From Streptomyces tailanensis (GTDB lineage Bacteria; Actinomycetota; Actinomycetes; Streptomycetales; Streptomycetaceae): 58,578 nucleotides of DNA. The notes under the pieces are model-generated. The model saw nothing but the letters and a program-made list of their open reading frames with translations. It was not told where the DNA came from and did not search any database. Positions 28,287 through 36,823 of the stretch are shown in pieces. Each line of letters starts with the position of its first letter. Position 1 is the first letter of the stretch. The DNA lies in assembly GCF_008386495.1 (NCBI RefSeq), contig NZ_VTHJ01000053.1, forward strand, positions 5,095 through 63,672. The letters run 5' to 3'. Both the position numbers and the translations under genes were made by a program.

Positions 28287-28298
28287 GGCGGGCTCCTG

Positions 28299-28877
28299 TC
28301 AGTCGTGGTCCGGGCGGAGTTTGCGGTTGGTGCCGGACCTGCCGATGTCCAGGCGCAGGAACGAGGTCAGCGTGGTGCCGCTCTTCCAGAAGCCGAGCAG
28401 GTTGACGTCGATGAGTACCAGTTGATGCTTGGCGGCGAAGTGGCGGGCCGGTTTGGTGAAGACGCACGAGGCCACGAAGACGGGAATGTCGGCGCCGTGT
28501 TCGGCGCGAGCGGTGCCATTGAACGTCTGGATGTCTCGGCTGCCGACCGTGCGGTGCTTGGCGTAGCGCTTGCACTGGATGACGAACCGGCGGCCGTCGG
28601 GCAGGAGACCGGTGACGTCGGCCCCGAGGTCGCCGGCGCCGCCGACTCGTTTCACGTCGGTGCAGCCGTCCCGGCGGCACAGGTCGGCGACGTACTCCTC
28701 GAACTGGCGGTCGTCCATTGACCAGACTGCATCCAGGGATCGGCGGGCCTGGCGGCGCGCGCCCTCGGCCAGCCGGGCCTTCTCCGCTTGCGCCTCGCGT
28801 CGTCCGGCACGCACCAGCTTGGCGACGATGATCCCGATGGCGGCGACGGCTAACGCGACAAGCAGCATTGTTCCCAT
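28299..28877 (-). CDS. Membrane-anchored Mrr-type restriction endonuclease-like protein
   Basis: This 192-residue protein starts at ATG 28877 (MGTMLLVALAVAAIGIIVAK), one hydrophobic N-terminal helix. An Arg/Glu/Ala-rich linker (about 24-50) is followed by an Mrr_cat domain. The domain shows SMDDRQFEEYVADLCRRDG, then the PD-(D/E)xK core D87 in GDLGADV and Q101-C-K103 in FVIQCKRY. Mrr proteins cleave methylated or foreign DNA. Membrane-tethered single-domain versions are common in actinomycetes and not characterised, so a role in defence is an inference. It is next to a truncated gene in a decayed region, but its own reading frame and catalytic residues are intact. Confidence 0.82.
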   Translation of the reverse strand: MGTMLLVALAVAAIGIIVAKLVRAGRREAQAEKARLAEGARRQARRSLDAVWSMDDRQFEEYVADLCRRDGCTDVKRVGGAGDLGADVTGLLPDGRRFVIQCKRYAKHRTVGSRDIQTFNGTARAEHGADIPVFVASCVFTKPARHFAAKHQLVLIDVNLLGFWKSGTTLTSFLRLDIGRSGTNRKLRPDHD

Positions 28878-29052
28878 GGAGTCGTCCCCATTCTGTGGTC
28901 TGCTGACTTGTTGCTCCCCAACCGTCGGGCCGCCCATCCAGCGGGACCAGATGACTGCTGGCTGTAGCTGCGTTGTCGTCTGTCGGTTCGCCCTTGGGCA
29001 TGGCGCCCTCCCCCCCGGACATGCCCGGCACTGAGTGGGCAGACTTCCAGGC

Positions 29053-29200
29053 ATGACCGAGACCGCTCCGCCGGCTGACACAGCTGCAGACCAACAGGAG
29101 TGGCTCACGCCGGGTGTGAAGGCCATCGGCGCCGCCGGCTTCCTCGCCGACGTCGGCCATGAGATCCCTACCGCCCTCTTGGCGTCGCTCGAACTCGTCG
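29053..29200 (+). pseudogene. N-terminal fragment of an MFS transporter
   Basis: From ATG 29053 the frame reads MTETAPPADTAADQQEWL, then VKAIGAAGFLADVGHEIPTA, which is the beginning and first helix of a known group of actinomycete MFS transporters. After about 45 residues the hydrophobic pattern is lost. The frame stays open to 29652, but that part is Pro/Arg-rich and not transporter-like. It is a truncated pseudogene. Confidence 0.6.
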
Positions 29201-29699
29201 TCGACCTGGGTGGCGGTTCACGACATCGTCATCGACACGGCAAGCCCGCTCTCGGTGAAGGACCGCCCGGACCTGCTCGGCGCCCCTCCAGGTATGCGAC
29301 GGTCACACCGACTCCGGTGGCGACCCGCCCGCCCGGCGCACCCGCCGGTTCCGCTGCGCCTGCTGTCCGCCCTGGAGCCACGAGTTGTACTGCGCGGGAC
29401 ACCTCACCAGGCGGCGGTGGCCCACCACCGGGCCACCGGCCGAGCCGAACTCCTCGACGTGGCAAGCCGCTTCGCCGACCACAATCGACTCCGTCTTCGG
29501 TCCCTCCGGCAGCGGTCGGCCCATCGGCGGCGTCGACGGCCACCTCGGCGGGTACTTTTCCGGCTGGTCGGTGTGCAGTTCCGGACAGCAAACGATCATG
29601 TGGTTGCTGCGTGGCGCGCTGCTTCGAGGGGCGTCAGCAAGTGCGTCGGTAGGGTAGTACGTCGCGGATGAGGGTTTTGCAGTCGGCTGGTGCGTGTCT
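29201..29699. other. Decayed region with no assignable gene
   Basis: The sequence between the MFS and transposase fragments has open frames in several registers, but no start, motif or continuous family match. It is probably fragmentary IS or host sequence. Confidence 0.4.
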
Positions 29700-30058
29700 T
29701 CCACCTCCGCTCGCACCGGCAGCCCATCAACTGGAAGCCGTAAGAAACGCCTGCCCAGAGATCACCGCGCCTGCGACTTCGCACGGGAGTTCACGGCCAT
29801 GGTCCGCCAGCGCCAGGGCCATCTGCTCCGTGACTGGATCCAAAAGGCCGAGCTGAGCGGCCCCGCAGCCATCGGCATCTTCGCCGACTTCGTCCGCCAG
29901 GACCTCGACGCCGTCACCGCCGGCCTCTACCTGCCCTACAGCTCCGGCGTCGCCGAAGGCCACGTCAACAGAATCAAAACGATCAAGCGCCAGATGTACG
30001 GCCGAGCCTCCTTCACCCTGCTCAGGGCCCGCATCCTCCTCCAGCCGCAGATATCACG
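29700..30058 (+). mobile_element. ISL3-family transposase remnant (C-terminal part)
   Basis: The frame beginning near 29770 reads DFAREFTAMVRQRQGHLLRD, WIQKAELSGPAAIGIFADF, LPYSSGVAEGHVNRIKTIK and RQMYGRASFTLLRARILLQ. This is the C-terminal end of the ISL3 DDE domain, including the final catalytic Glu in GVAEGHVNRIK. Upstream about 15 residues (QLEAVRNACPEIT) lie in another frame, so a one-base deletion near 29765 breaks it. The N-terminal two thirds is missing, so it cannot transpose. Confidence 0.8.
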
Positions 30059-30076
30059 GAAGCGCGGTCAGAACCT

Positions 30077-30103
30077 CCTACTTGGCGGAATTCGCCAAGT
30101 AGG
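30077..30103. repeat. 27-bp perfect palindrome after the transposase remnant
   Basis: CCTACTTGGCG (30077-30087) and CGCCAAGTAGG (30093-30103) are perfect inverted repeats around GAATT. It lies 18 bases after the transposase homology ends and could be an element end, a terminator or a regulator site. Confidence 0.6.
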
Positions 30104-30370
30104 ACGCTCAGTGACTCGTGGGATGAGGCCGTCATGGCGCACGGCATCGAGTGGTTCAGAGCCGGGGAAGCAGCTCTCCCAGAGCCGCGCGGGTCTCGGC
30201 TGTGCCTTCCTTCCAGGCGGCGCTGCGCAGGGTAGCCACGTCCCATGAGGCCACGGGCTGGGCGCCGCTCACGCAGGAGCCGTAGCCGGCCCGGGCTGTG
30301 GCCCCGGCCATCCGCGCACAGGCGGCGCAGGACCCAGCACGGGTGGAGCCGAAGCCGGCAGTGGTTGCGG

Positions 30371-31213
30371 TCAGAGGCCGATGTCGGTCAGCCACTGGCC
30401 GGTGGTGCGGGGGGTGACGCCGAGCAGCTTCTGGGCGGAGTTCCCAGGTGCGATCGAGCGGTCCGGGAGCGCGCTCATGGCCGAGTAAGCCCCGGCGACA
30501 TCGGAGGCGGGGCCCTCGCCGATCAGGGGTGCGACGGAGGTGCGGAACTGCTCGGGGGTGATCTGCTCGAAGACCACGTTCGTGCCGAAGTGGATGCCGA
30601 ACGCTTCGGCCAGGTCCGGTCCGGTGATCGCCGGATACTGGCCGACGGAGACCACGCCGGTGATGTCCGGGCGGTCGAACAGGGCGACGACGGCGTCGGC
30701 GATGTCCAGGTGCGACGCCCAGGAGACGGGGAAGTCGGCGCGGATCGGGTAGATCAGCGCGCCCCGTTCGCGGACTGTGTCGATGACGTACGGCATGAGC
30801 AGGTTCTCCAGGTACAGCGTGGGCTCGATCACCGCGTGGGACACCCCCATGTTTGCCAGGCCGCTGACCAGCATTGCGGCCGCGCCGCCGGTGTCGGGGT
30901 CGATCGGGGCACCGCTGGTGGAGAACACGACGCGGGCGGGGCGGGCCTCGCGGACGGCGGCGACGATGTTGCGCGCGTAGGTCTGGCGGTCTTCTTCGGA
31001 GACCACCGGCAGGTGGACGAACACCCCGTCGGCGCCGCGGTATGTCTCGGTCAGTTCCTCCGTGGAGGAGTAGCCGGCGGCCACCACGCGCGCGCCGTTC
31101 ACGACGGTGTCCGGGTTGCGGGTCAGAGCGGTCACGGACTTGCCCGCGGCGGCGAGAGCGGCGACGACGGGGGCACCCTGGGCGCCGGTGGCGCCGTGGA
31201 TCACGTAGGTCAT
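30371..31213 (-). CDS. NmrA-like NAD(P)-binding protein
   Basis: This 280-residue protein has a Rossmann fold opening with YVIHGATGAQGAPVVAALAA, an atypical short-chain dehydrogenase of the NmrA/HSCARG type. ARVVFSTSGAPIDP and IEPTLYLENLL are further family patterns. The catalytic Tyr-x-x-x-Lys of classical SDRs is not obvious. Such proteins often act as redox sensors or quinone reductases paired with an HxlR regulator, and here the HxlR gene is divergent 64 bases away. ATG 31213 is the start. It is likely repressed by the neighbouring HxlR protein and induced by electrophile stress, by analogy. Confidence 0.87.
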   Translation of the reverse strand: MTYVIHGATGAQGAPVVAALAAAGKSVTALTRNPDTVVNGARVVAAGYSSTEELTETYRGADGVFVHLPVVSEEDRQTYARNIVAAVREARPARVVFSTSGAPIDPDTGGAAAMLVSGLANMGVSHAVIEPTLYLENLLMPYVIDTVRERGALIYPIRADFPVSWASHLDIADAVVALFDRPDITGVVSVGQYPAITGPDLAEAFGIHFGTNVVFEQITPEQFRTSVAPLIGEGPASDVAGAYSAMSALPDRSIAPGNSAQKLLGVTPRTTGQWLTDIGL

Positions 31214-31219
31214 GGCGTC

Positions 31220-31260
31220 ATTAGTGCACAGACTGCACCAGTTACATCAACTGCACTAAT
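31220..31260. promoter_or_regulatory. Nested inverted and direct repeats between NmrA and HxlR genes
   Basis: ATTAGTGCA (31220-31228) and TGCACTAAT (31252-31260) are perfect inverted repeats. ACTGCAC recurs at 31232-31238 and 31250-31256. The element fills most of the 64-base divergent spacer, so it very probably contains the operator for the HxlR regulator and both promoters. Confidence 0.7.
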
Positions 31261-31277
31261 GGAGTACAGTCAAAAAT

Positions 31278-31613
31278 GTGACTGATCCCTGTCTGCCCGA
31301 GTGCGGTGTCGCCCGGTTCCTCACCCTGCTCAACGGGCCGTGGGCCACCCTCATCGTGCGCGAACTGCTGCATGGCCCCCACCGCTTCACCGAGCTGCGC
31401 GAGGCCCTGCCCGGCATCAGCCCGCACACCTTGACCAGCCGGCTGCGCCAGTTCGAGAAGCGCGGCATCGTGACCCGCACGACCTATGCGGAGATCCCGC
31501 CGCGCGTCGAGTACGCGCTCACCCCTCTCGGCGAGCGGCTGCGCGACGTCCTGGAGGCCATGGGGACATGGGCCATGGCGGTGCCGGATCCCGGGGCCGA
31601 CGTCACCGCATGA
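31278..31613 (+). CDS. HxlR-family transcriptional regulator
   Basis: This 111-residue winged-helix regulator starts at GTG 31278. The conserved CGVARFLTLLNGPWATLIVRELLHG (here read in parts) carries the N-terminal cysteine that senses electrophiles or oxidants in several HxlR proteins. RFTELREALPGISPHTLTSR is the HTH and EYALTPLGERLRDVLEAMGT the C-terminal dimer helix. It is divergent from the NmrA-type gene and very likely regulates it, with the palindrome in between as operator. Confidence 0.9.
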   Translation: MTDPCLPECGVARFLTLLNGPWATLIVRELLHGPHRFTELREALPGISPHTLTSRLRQFEKRGIVTRTTYAEIPPRVEYALTPLGERLRDVLEAMGTWAMAVPDPGADVTA

Positions 31614-31642
31614 CCTAGCCCCGGCCCGGCGGCGGGACGGGG

Positions 31643-31890
31643 TCACGCCGAGGACGCCAGGTGATGCTGCGGGGCGTCGTTGTCGCCATGGTGGACTGCC
31701 TCGTCGAAGCACAACCGACGGCCGTGCTTGGCCGGCAGGCCCGCCACGATCACATCGAGCTGCTCGCGATACTCCTTCCTCCGCGCCTGAACGTACGCCT
31801 CGCGGACCTCTTCGGGTTCGTCGGCGAGGATCTGGTCCGGGTGCCAGGGCGCCTCGGTCTTCGAGTTCTCGCCGCGAGGGGCCCTGCACC
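31643..31890 (-). pseudogene. C-terminal fragment of an unknown protein
   Basis: Reading leftwards, the frame contains ENSKTEAPWHPDQILADEPE, EVREAYVQARRKEYREQLDV and KHGRRLCFDEAVHHGDNDAP before a TGA at 31643-31645. The composition is clearly protein-like, but the frame has no ATG, GTG or TTG with a ribosome site before the stop in the AT-rich stretch at about 31914. It is probably the 3' end of a gene whose 5' part was lost. The family is not recognised. Confidence 0.5.
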
Positions 31891-31904
31891 CTTCACCCGC
31901 CGAA

Positions 31905-31975
31905 TCATGAAAAATTTACCCAAATGCTATTGACTTGGGATATATCTTGTGCAGAGTGATTACTAGACCACAACA
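31905..31975. other. AT-rich island with promoter-like sequence
   Basis: This stretch of about 70 bases is markedly richer in A and T than the rest of the window. It contains TTGACT at 31930-31935 and TATATC at 31941-31946. It abuts a truncated gene on the left and begins the zone with Tap debris, so it may be a promoter from an incoming element. Confidence 0.45.
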
Positions 31976-32231
31976 CCGAAAGAGCCACAAAGTCGGTGAG
32001 GACGTCTAGTCGGCGGAGTGACTTGCACAGGATGTGGTTTAGGCCCCCGGCAAGCCGGCGCGACACCGAGGCAACAGTGACGACTGAAGCTTCAGGACAC
32101 GCGCAGCACTACCGGGGACTGTTTTGCCCTCGGAGCCTTCGCGTGGGCCTGACTGCCACGTGAAGGCCTTGCCGCACCTACGCTCCGCTGAACCGAAGAG
32201 CGCCAAGGCCTGTCCCCTGCGGCCGGATCTG

Positions 32232-32525
32232 TCACTCTGCATCGATGTCGGGCTGGATCTCCACGGTAAGGGCCGCGTCCTCGGGGCCATCGCCTTCCTC
32301 GTCCTTCCAGACGATCACGCGCACGTGCCTCCGCCCGGTGCCGCGCACCTCCCACTCGGTCACCAGGTCGGCGACTACGAGGGCAGCGACGTACTCGGCG
32401 GCCTCTTTGGGATCGTCGTTGATGATGATCCCCCGCCACCGCTCGGGATGGCCACGATAGGGGCGCCAGCCCTGCGAGCCGTGCGGCTCGTCGACCCGGT
32501 ACACCCAGCCCTTCTCGGTGCCCAT
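32232..32525 (-). CDS. Small protein of unknown function (97 aa)
   Basis: ATG 32525 follows GGAAGGA nine bases upstream. The protein contains GWVYRVDEPHGSQGWRPYRG, then IIINDDPKEAAEYVAALVVA and RHVRVIVWKDEEGDGPEDAA, an acidic soluble sequence. It resembles small hypothetical proteins of Streptomyces plasmids and integrative elements; no domain is recognised. It lies beside the Tap fragment, supporting an accessory origin. The reading frame is complete. Confidence 0.65.
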   Translation of the reverse strand: MGTEKGWVYRVDEPHGSQGWRPYRGHPERWRGIIINDDPKEAAEYVAALVVADLVTEWEVRGTGRRHVRVIVWKDEEGDGPEDAALTVEIQPDIDAE

Positions 32526-32600
32526 GGCATCGATCCTTCCGCTCAAGGGGCACCACGCGCCGCATTTGGATCGACGCCCGCCGAGCGCGGGTCGACTGGA

Positions 32601-33070
32601 CTGAAGGAAGCGAAGCTGAGCCAGCCGTCCGGGCCGGGCAAGGGCGCCGGCCCGCTGATCGCGCTCACCCAGGCCGCGTCGGAGCACTACGGCCTGCCGG
32701 TGACGCTCGGGAGGAGTGGCCGGCTGGGCGCCTACCCCGAGGGTCACAAGGTCATCAAGTGGCTCGCCCGCGCGGACTGGAAGCCGACCAAGCGCGGCTT
32801 CGGGCCGTGGGCGCGAATCTACCGCCTTGCGCAGGCTCGGAACGCAGCCGCATGCAGCTGTGCATCCCGTCGTGGCACGCGCTCGACACCCGCCACTGGG
32901 CTGATGTCGGTCAGCTCCCGCCGGTCGAACTCGCCCAGCCGCTCGGCACGTACGCGTCCGAGGTGATGGCGCCACGCGGGTCGACGGCCGTGACCGGCCT
33001 GGGGCTGATGACCGCCTTCCATCCGCCGACCCACGCGTCCGAGCCGGACACCGGCGGCAAGCGGCACAGC
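32601..33070 (+). pseudogene. Fragment of the telomere-associated protein Tap, frameshifted
   Basis: From 32601 the frame reads LKEAKLSQPSGPGKGAGPLI, EHYGLPVTLGRSG, GHKVIKWLARADWKPTKRGF and GPWARIYRLAQ. After a shift between about 32835 and 32852 it continues QLCIPSWHALDTRHW, LPPVELAQPLGTYASEV and APRGSTAVTGLGLMTAFHPP. This order matches the middle of Tap, the protein that works with the terminal protein to replicate linear Streptomyces chromosome and plasmid ends. The N-terminal HTH region and the C-terminal half are absent. It is a non-functional relic of a telomere-proximal or linear-plasmid gene. Confidence 0.75.
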
Positions 33071-33239
33071 GAGCGCGTCAGTCGGCTCGGGGTGCGATCG
33101 ACCGTGCCCGTGACGGCGCCACGACCGCGGAGCTCACCGAAACCGGAGAACTGGCACTGGTCGCCGGGTGCAGTCCGCCCACTGAGGCCCTCGAGCCGGC
33201 CCTCGAGCAGGACGGGGAAGAGGACGATCCAACCGGCAA

Positions 33240-33345
33240 GTTTCGCCGAGCGGGCCCGCTCACCACGCCCTCGTCCACGACCTCCTCGGCCAGCGCATGG
33301 GCATCCGGCACATCGCCCGGCATCTGGGGATCTGGGCTGTTCGGC
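33240..33345 (+). mobile_element. Short ISL3-type transposase HTH fragment
   Basis: In frame from 33258 the sequence reads AHHALVHDLLGQRMGIRHIA then RHLGIWAVRR, similar to the HTH region preceding the DDE domain of ISL3 transposases. Nothing of the rest follows in frame. It is a small relic. Confidence 0.4.
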
Positions 33346-33491
33346 GGCCTCAACCTCCCAGGCTTTCACGGTCTCGGTGAAGACGCGCACCACGGGATTG
33401 TTTCCGGCAGGGGGAAAGCGGCTCTTCTGCAGAAGGTGCGCGACCCTCGTAGCAGGGCGGGAAGCGTGGTGGCTGCAGGCGCGCAGCTGTG

Positions 33492-34306
33492 TCAGTGCTT
33501 CTGCGCCACTGCCCCCAACTGGGGTACGACCATGGGCTCGTCGCCAGGGACGGGGCGCCACAGGGAGCACGAGACGAGTCCCGGTGCCAAGAGCGTGAGG
33601 CCGTTGAAGTACTGGCCGATCTCCTTGCTGCTGCGTGCGGTGACCGGCGGTTTGGCGTTGGTGTTCCAGAACTCCATTGCCTCCAGCTGGAGGTCGCCGC
33701 CGAGTTCGGGCTCGGTGGTGGGGTGGGTCAGCACGAGGAAGCTGCCGGGGGCGAGGGGCTCCAGAAGCCGGCGTGCGACGGTCCGGGCTTCCGCGTCGTC
33801 GAGGATGAAGTTGAGGATGCCGAGCAGCATCAGCGCGACGGGTTTGGTGAAGTCGAGTGTCTCGCCGGCGTGCGCAGGATGGTGTCCGGGTCGTACGCGT
33901 CGGCGTCTATGTAGGCCGTGGCGCCCTCCTTGGCGCTGGTCAGCCGGGTGCGGGCGTGCGCGAGAACGACAGGGTCGTTGTCGACGTACACGATCCTCGA
34001 AGCGGGCGCGATGCGCTGGGCGATCTCGTGGGTGTTCTCCAGAGCGGGCAGGCCGGTGCCGATGTCGAGGAACTGGCGTATACCCCGCTCCTCGGCCAGG
34101 TGGCGCACGGCGCGAATGAGGAACTTCCGGTCGGCGAAAGCGATGTCGCGGATGACGGGAATCATGCCGGCGACGTGATCACCGACCTGGCGGTCGACCT
34201 CGTAGTTGTCCTTGCCGCCCTGCCAGTAGTTCCAGACGCGGGCGTTGTGCGCCGTGCTGGTGTCGGGTCGCTCCTGTGGGGTGCCGGCGGCCTGGTTCTC
34301 GCTCAC
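33492..34306 (-). pseudogene. DUF574 SAM-dependent methyltransferase, frameshifted
   Basis: The N-terminal half from GTG 34306 (GGAGAGGGAGAC just before it) reads TSTAHNARVWNYWQGGKDNY, AGMIPVIRDIAFADRKFLIR, FLDIGTGLPALENTHEIAQ and IVYVDNDPVVLAH, the SAM-binding core of the SAV2177/DUF574 family. The C-terminal half continues in another frame: ETLDFTKPVALMLLGILNFI, PGSFLVLTHPT and AMEFWNTNAKPP, ending at 33492. A single-base shift at about 33878-33885 separates them. Apart from this the gene is full-length (about 270 residues). It may be a recent pseudogene or a sequence error. Confidence 0.75.
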
Positions 34307-34438
34307 GTCTCCCTCTCCTCGCACGCCCAAGGATCCGATGGCGGCGGGCAGTCGGGGCCCGCAGCGGCGTGACGTCGCGCCATTGTGCCGCTGCCATCCC
34401 CGTCGCGGCCACCGCTCCCGCCCGAAGCACCGATGCCA

Positions 34439-34798
34439 TCAGAGCAGCGCTGCCACGGACCAGAAGAAGGCCCCCATGACGGCGAAGGCCGCACCGCAGA
34501 CGTAGTACTCCATCGGTGCGGCGCGAAGACGCCGGGGATCCTGTGGATCGTAGTGGACGGTGAATGCGCAACCCACGGGACGTTCGGTGATGGGATTGCT
34601 CTTCGTGGCCACCTCCCTCCCGTTCCGGGTGGTGAACCGGACTCGCGCACGACATACAGCCACCGGGAGGTTCCCGCCGCCGATAACGGCTCCCGCGTAA
34701 CTCAAGGACTCGACAACCGCGTTTGCCGGCACCGTATGGCGGGCCAGCCACCTGCCACGAACGATGAAGCCGAGGGCCAGGATCAGGAAGGGGGATCC
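34439..34798 (-). pseudogene. DUF3592 membrane protein, 5'-truncated
   Basis: The frame opens right after a TGA (34799-34801) with a hydrophobic segment, FLILALGFIVRGRWLARH, but has no ATG, GTG or TTG before GTG 34732. Downstream are VVESLSYAGAVIGG, RVRFTTRNGREVATKSNP and GCAFTVHYDPQDPRRLR, a DUF3592 domain, and a second hydrophobic helix GAAFAVMGAFFWSVAALL. A normal member has both helices and a start before the first, so the start has probably been lost. Translation from GTG 34732 would give 97 residues. Confidence 0.55.
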
Positions 34799-34814
34799 TC
34801 AGAACAGCCACGCT

Positions 34815-35485
34815 GAGGCGGCGGCGGACACCGCACCGGCGAACTGCGCGCACTGGCTGGGCATGGTGCTCAGGCATCTGCCGCACACGCTGGAACACGC
34901 TGTCGAACGCCGCGAGTTGATGCTGCGCCGAGCCCGCGCGCTGGGCGCCTGCGGCCGACAGCGGGAGAGCCGTGACCTGTTGCATCAGCTGATCGCCCGG
35001 CCCGACCGGGCCGAGAGGGGAACAGTCTCGCGGGCGTCCGCCGTCGTGTTGTGCGCCGTCATGGAGCATCCCCTCGGGCGCTACTCGGAGGCGGTGACCC
35101 TGCTCCGCCGCGAACTGCACCGTGCCGACCCGCCGCCCTCGCCCGCCGACCAGGTCGCGCTGGGTGTGCAACTGGGCAACTCCGCCCCGCACGACGCGTC
35201 GTACCCGCAAGGTGCGCGCCGACGTGGCGCGGCCCCTGGCCGTGTCCGGCTCCCTCGGGGGCGAGGCGAGCGTCGCCGCGCACTGCCCGTCGCCGCGCCG
35301 GGGGAGGCGTACGGACTCGCCGAGCTCACCGCCCGGGAGTGGGAGATCGCCGGTCTCGTCGCCGAGGGCCTCACCAGCCCGGCCATCGCCGAGCGCCTGT
35401 TCCTCAGCCGCCGCACCGCCGAGACCCACATATCCCGCGTCACCGCACCGGCGTTTCCTCCCGGGCCGCCCTGGCGGCGCTGATG
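34815..35485 (+). pseudogene. LuxR/LAL-type regulator remnant
   Basis: Pieces of a large LuxR regulator occur in order: TPR-like segments (HWLGMVLRHLPHTLEHAVER, RELMLRRARALGACGRQRES, GRYSEAVTLLRRELHRAD), then the HTH LTAREWEIAGLVAEGLTSPA with IAERLFLSRRTAETHIS. Frameshifts occur near 35200 and just before the last helix, which continues as TGVSSRAALAALM in another frame. Most of the ATPase domain is absent. It cannot produce a working regulator. Confidence 0.6.
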
Positions 35486-35692
35486 GCCCCGCGACCACCG
35501 GTGTGGGCCTGTTCACAGGGTGAAGCAGGCGGGCGGCTCCGGACGCTGAGCCCGCGCGAAGGGCCGTGGGTGCCGGCGTACCGACACCCGATCACACGCC
35601 GGCGGTGCGATGCGTCGCTGCGGCGGGCAGGCCATTGTAGCGGAGGGACTCCGTTCATGCTGACTCCGGCGAAGGCCCGGCCCGGATCCGCG

Positions 35693-36823
35693 TCAGGCGT
35701 CGAGGTGTTCGGCGTATGCCTCGGTCGGAGGGTACGGGGCGGGACTCGTCATGCCCACCGACCAGAATCCCGTGGCGCCGGGAACGGACGTCACGTCGTT
35801 GAGGTACGGCGCCGGCGCCGTACCGGCCGGGCCCCGGACGACGGTCCAGGTGCCGCCGCCGTCCCGGCGCAGGTACGTACTGCGGCTCTGGTCCTGGAAG
35901 TTCCAGCCCGATATCCATGCGGCACGACCCTGCGCATCGCCCGCGATTCCGGTCAACGATCCGATGGTGAAGCCCGCTTCCACCCGGGTCCAGGCCGTGC
36001 CGTCCCAGTGGCTCAGGGCAGGGTTGCCGGGGCGTCCCGGTGGCCCGCCCACGCCGGCCTCGGTGCCCACCGCCCACACGTCGTCCGGGCCGGCCGAGTG
36101 GAGATCGGCGATGCCCAGACGCAGGCCCGCGATCGAGGGGAGGACCGTCCACGCTCCGTCCCAGCGAGCCACGAGCCCGGACCAGCCTCCGCCGTTCGAC
36201 TGGTCTCCGCTCACCCAGACCTCGCCCGGCGAGCGCACCACGACCCGGTAGAGATTGGCGCTCGCGACGGGCAGCGGGTCCAGCCATCGCCATCGTCGCC
36301 CGTTCCCCTGCAGCAGACGGACGGCGCCGCCTCGGCTGCCGCAGATCCACACCCGCCGGTCGGGGCCGACGGCCACCGAGGTGAGTCGAACATCCGTCTC
36401 GCCCATGCCGGGGAACGTGGCTTCGCGCCAGTTCGTTCCGTCCCAGTGCAGCAGAGGGCTGCCGTTTCCGGCAGGCTGGCCCACACTCCACGCCGAGGTC
36501 GAGCAGACACCGGCGACGTCGCTCAACCGCGTGTGATCGAGATGCGACACATCGGTCTTCGTCCAGACGCTGCCGTTCCACACCATGGCCAGGGCCCCTT
36601 GCTGGGACTGCCCCCCGAGGTTCTCCTCGCCTACGGCCCAGGCCAGCCGGGGCCCGGCGGCCGCGATGCGGCGCAGTTGCGCGGCGGGAGTGCTGCCGGG
36701 CGCCGGCACGACCTGCCAGCCTTGCGTACGGGGCACCGGCACATCGGCCCAGGACGGAACCGGGCCCAGCGCGATCCCGGCGAGCGTGCCGATCGTCCCT
36801 GCCACAAATCGCCTTCGTCTCAC
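35693..36823 (-). CDS. Tat-type secreted beta-propeller-like protein of unknown function
   Basis: GTG 36823 is preferred over an upstream ATG because GGAGG lies about nine bases before it. The protein begins MRRRRFVAGTIGTLAGIALG, a twin-arginine-type signal. The mature part of about 340 residues has repeated W-rich strands: GWQVVPAPGSTPAAQL, AWAVGEENLGG, VWNGSVWTKTDV, LHWDGTNWREATF, VWICGSRGG, VARWDGAWTVLPS, ALSHWDGTAWTRVE and AWISGWNF. A recurring hWDGxxW pattern every 40-50 residues suggests a seven-bladed propeller. No catalytic motif is recognised. Confidence 0.75.
   Translation of the reverse strand: MRRRRFVAGTIGTLAGIALGPVPSWADVPVPRTQGWQVVPAPGSTPAAQLRRIAAAGPRLAWAVGEENLGGQSQQGALAMVWNGSVWTKTDVSHLDHTRLSDVAGVCSTSAWSVGQPAGNGSPLLHWDGTNWREATFPGMGETDVRLTSVAVGPDRRVWICGSRGGAVRLLQGNGRRWRWLDPLPVASANLYRVVVRSPGEVWVSGDQSNGGGWSGLVARWDGAWTVLPSIAGLRLGIADLHSAGPDDVWAVGTEAGVGGPPGRPGNPALSHWDGTAWTRVEAGFTIGSLTGIAGDAQGRAAWISGWNFQDQSRSTYLRRDGGGTWTVVRGPAGTAPAPYLNDVTSVPGATGFWSVGMTSPAPYPPTEAYAEHLDA

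Noticed and set aside
30156..30395. 79-codon reverse-strand ORF after the ISL3 relic
   Set aside because: The end ASWDVATLRSAAWKEG looks protein-like, but the start lies inside the NmrA gene end and there is no family match; probably a remnant.
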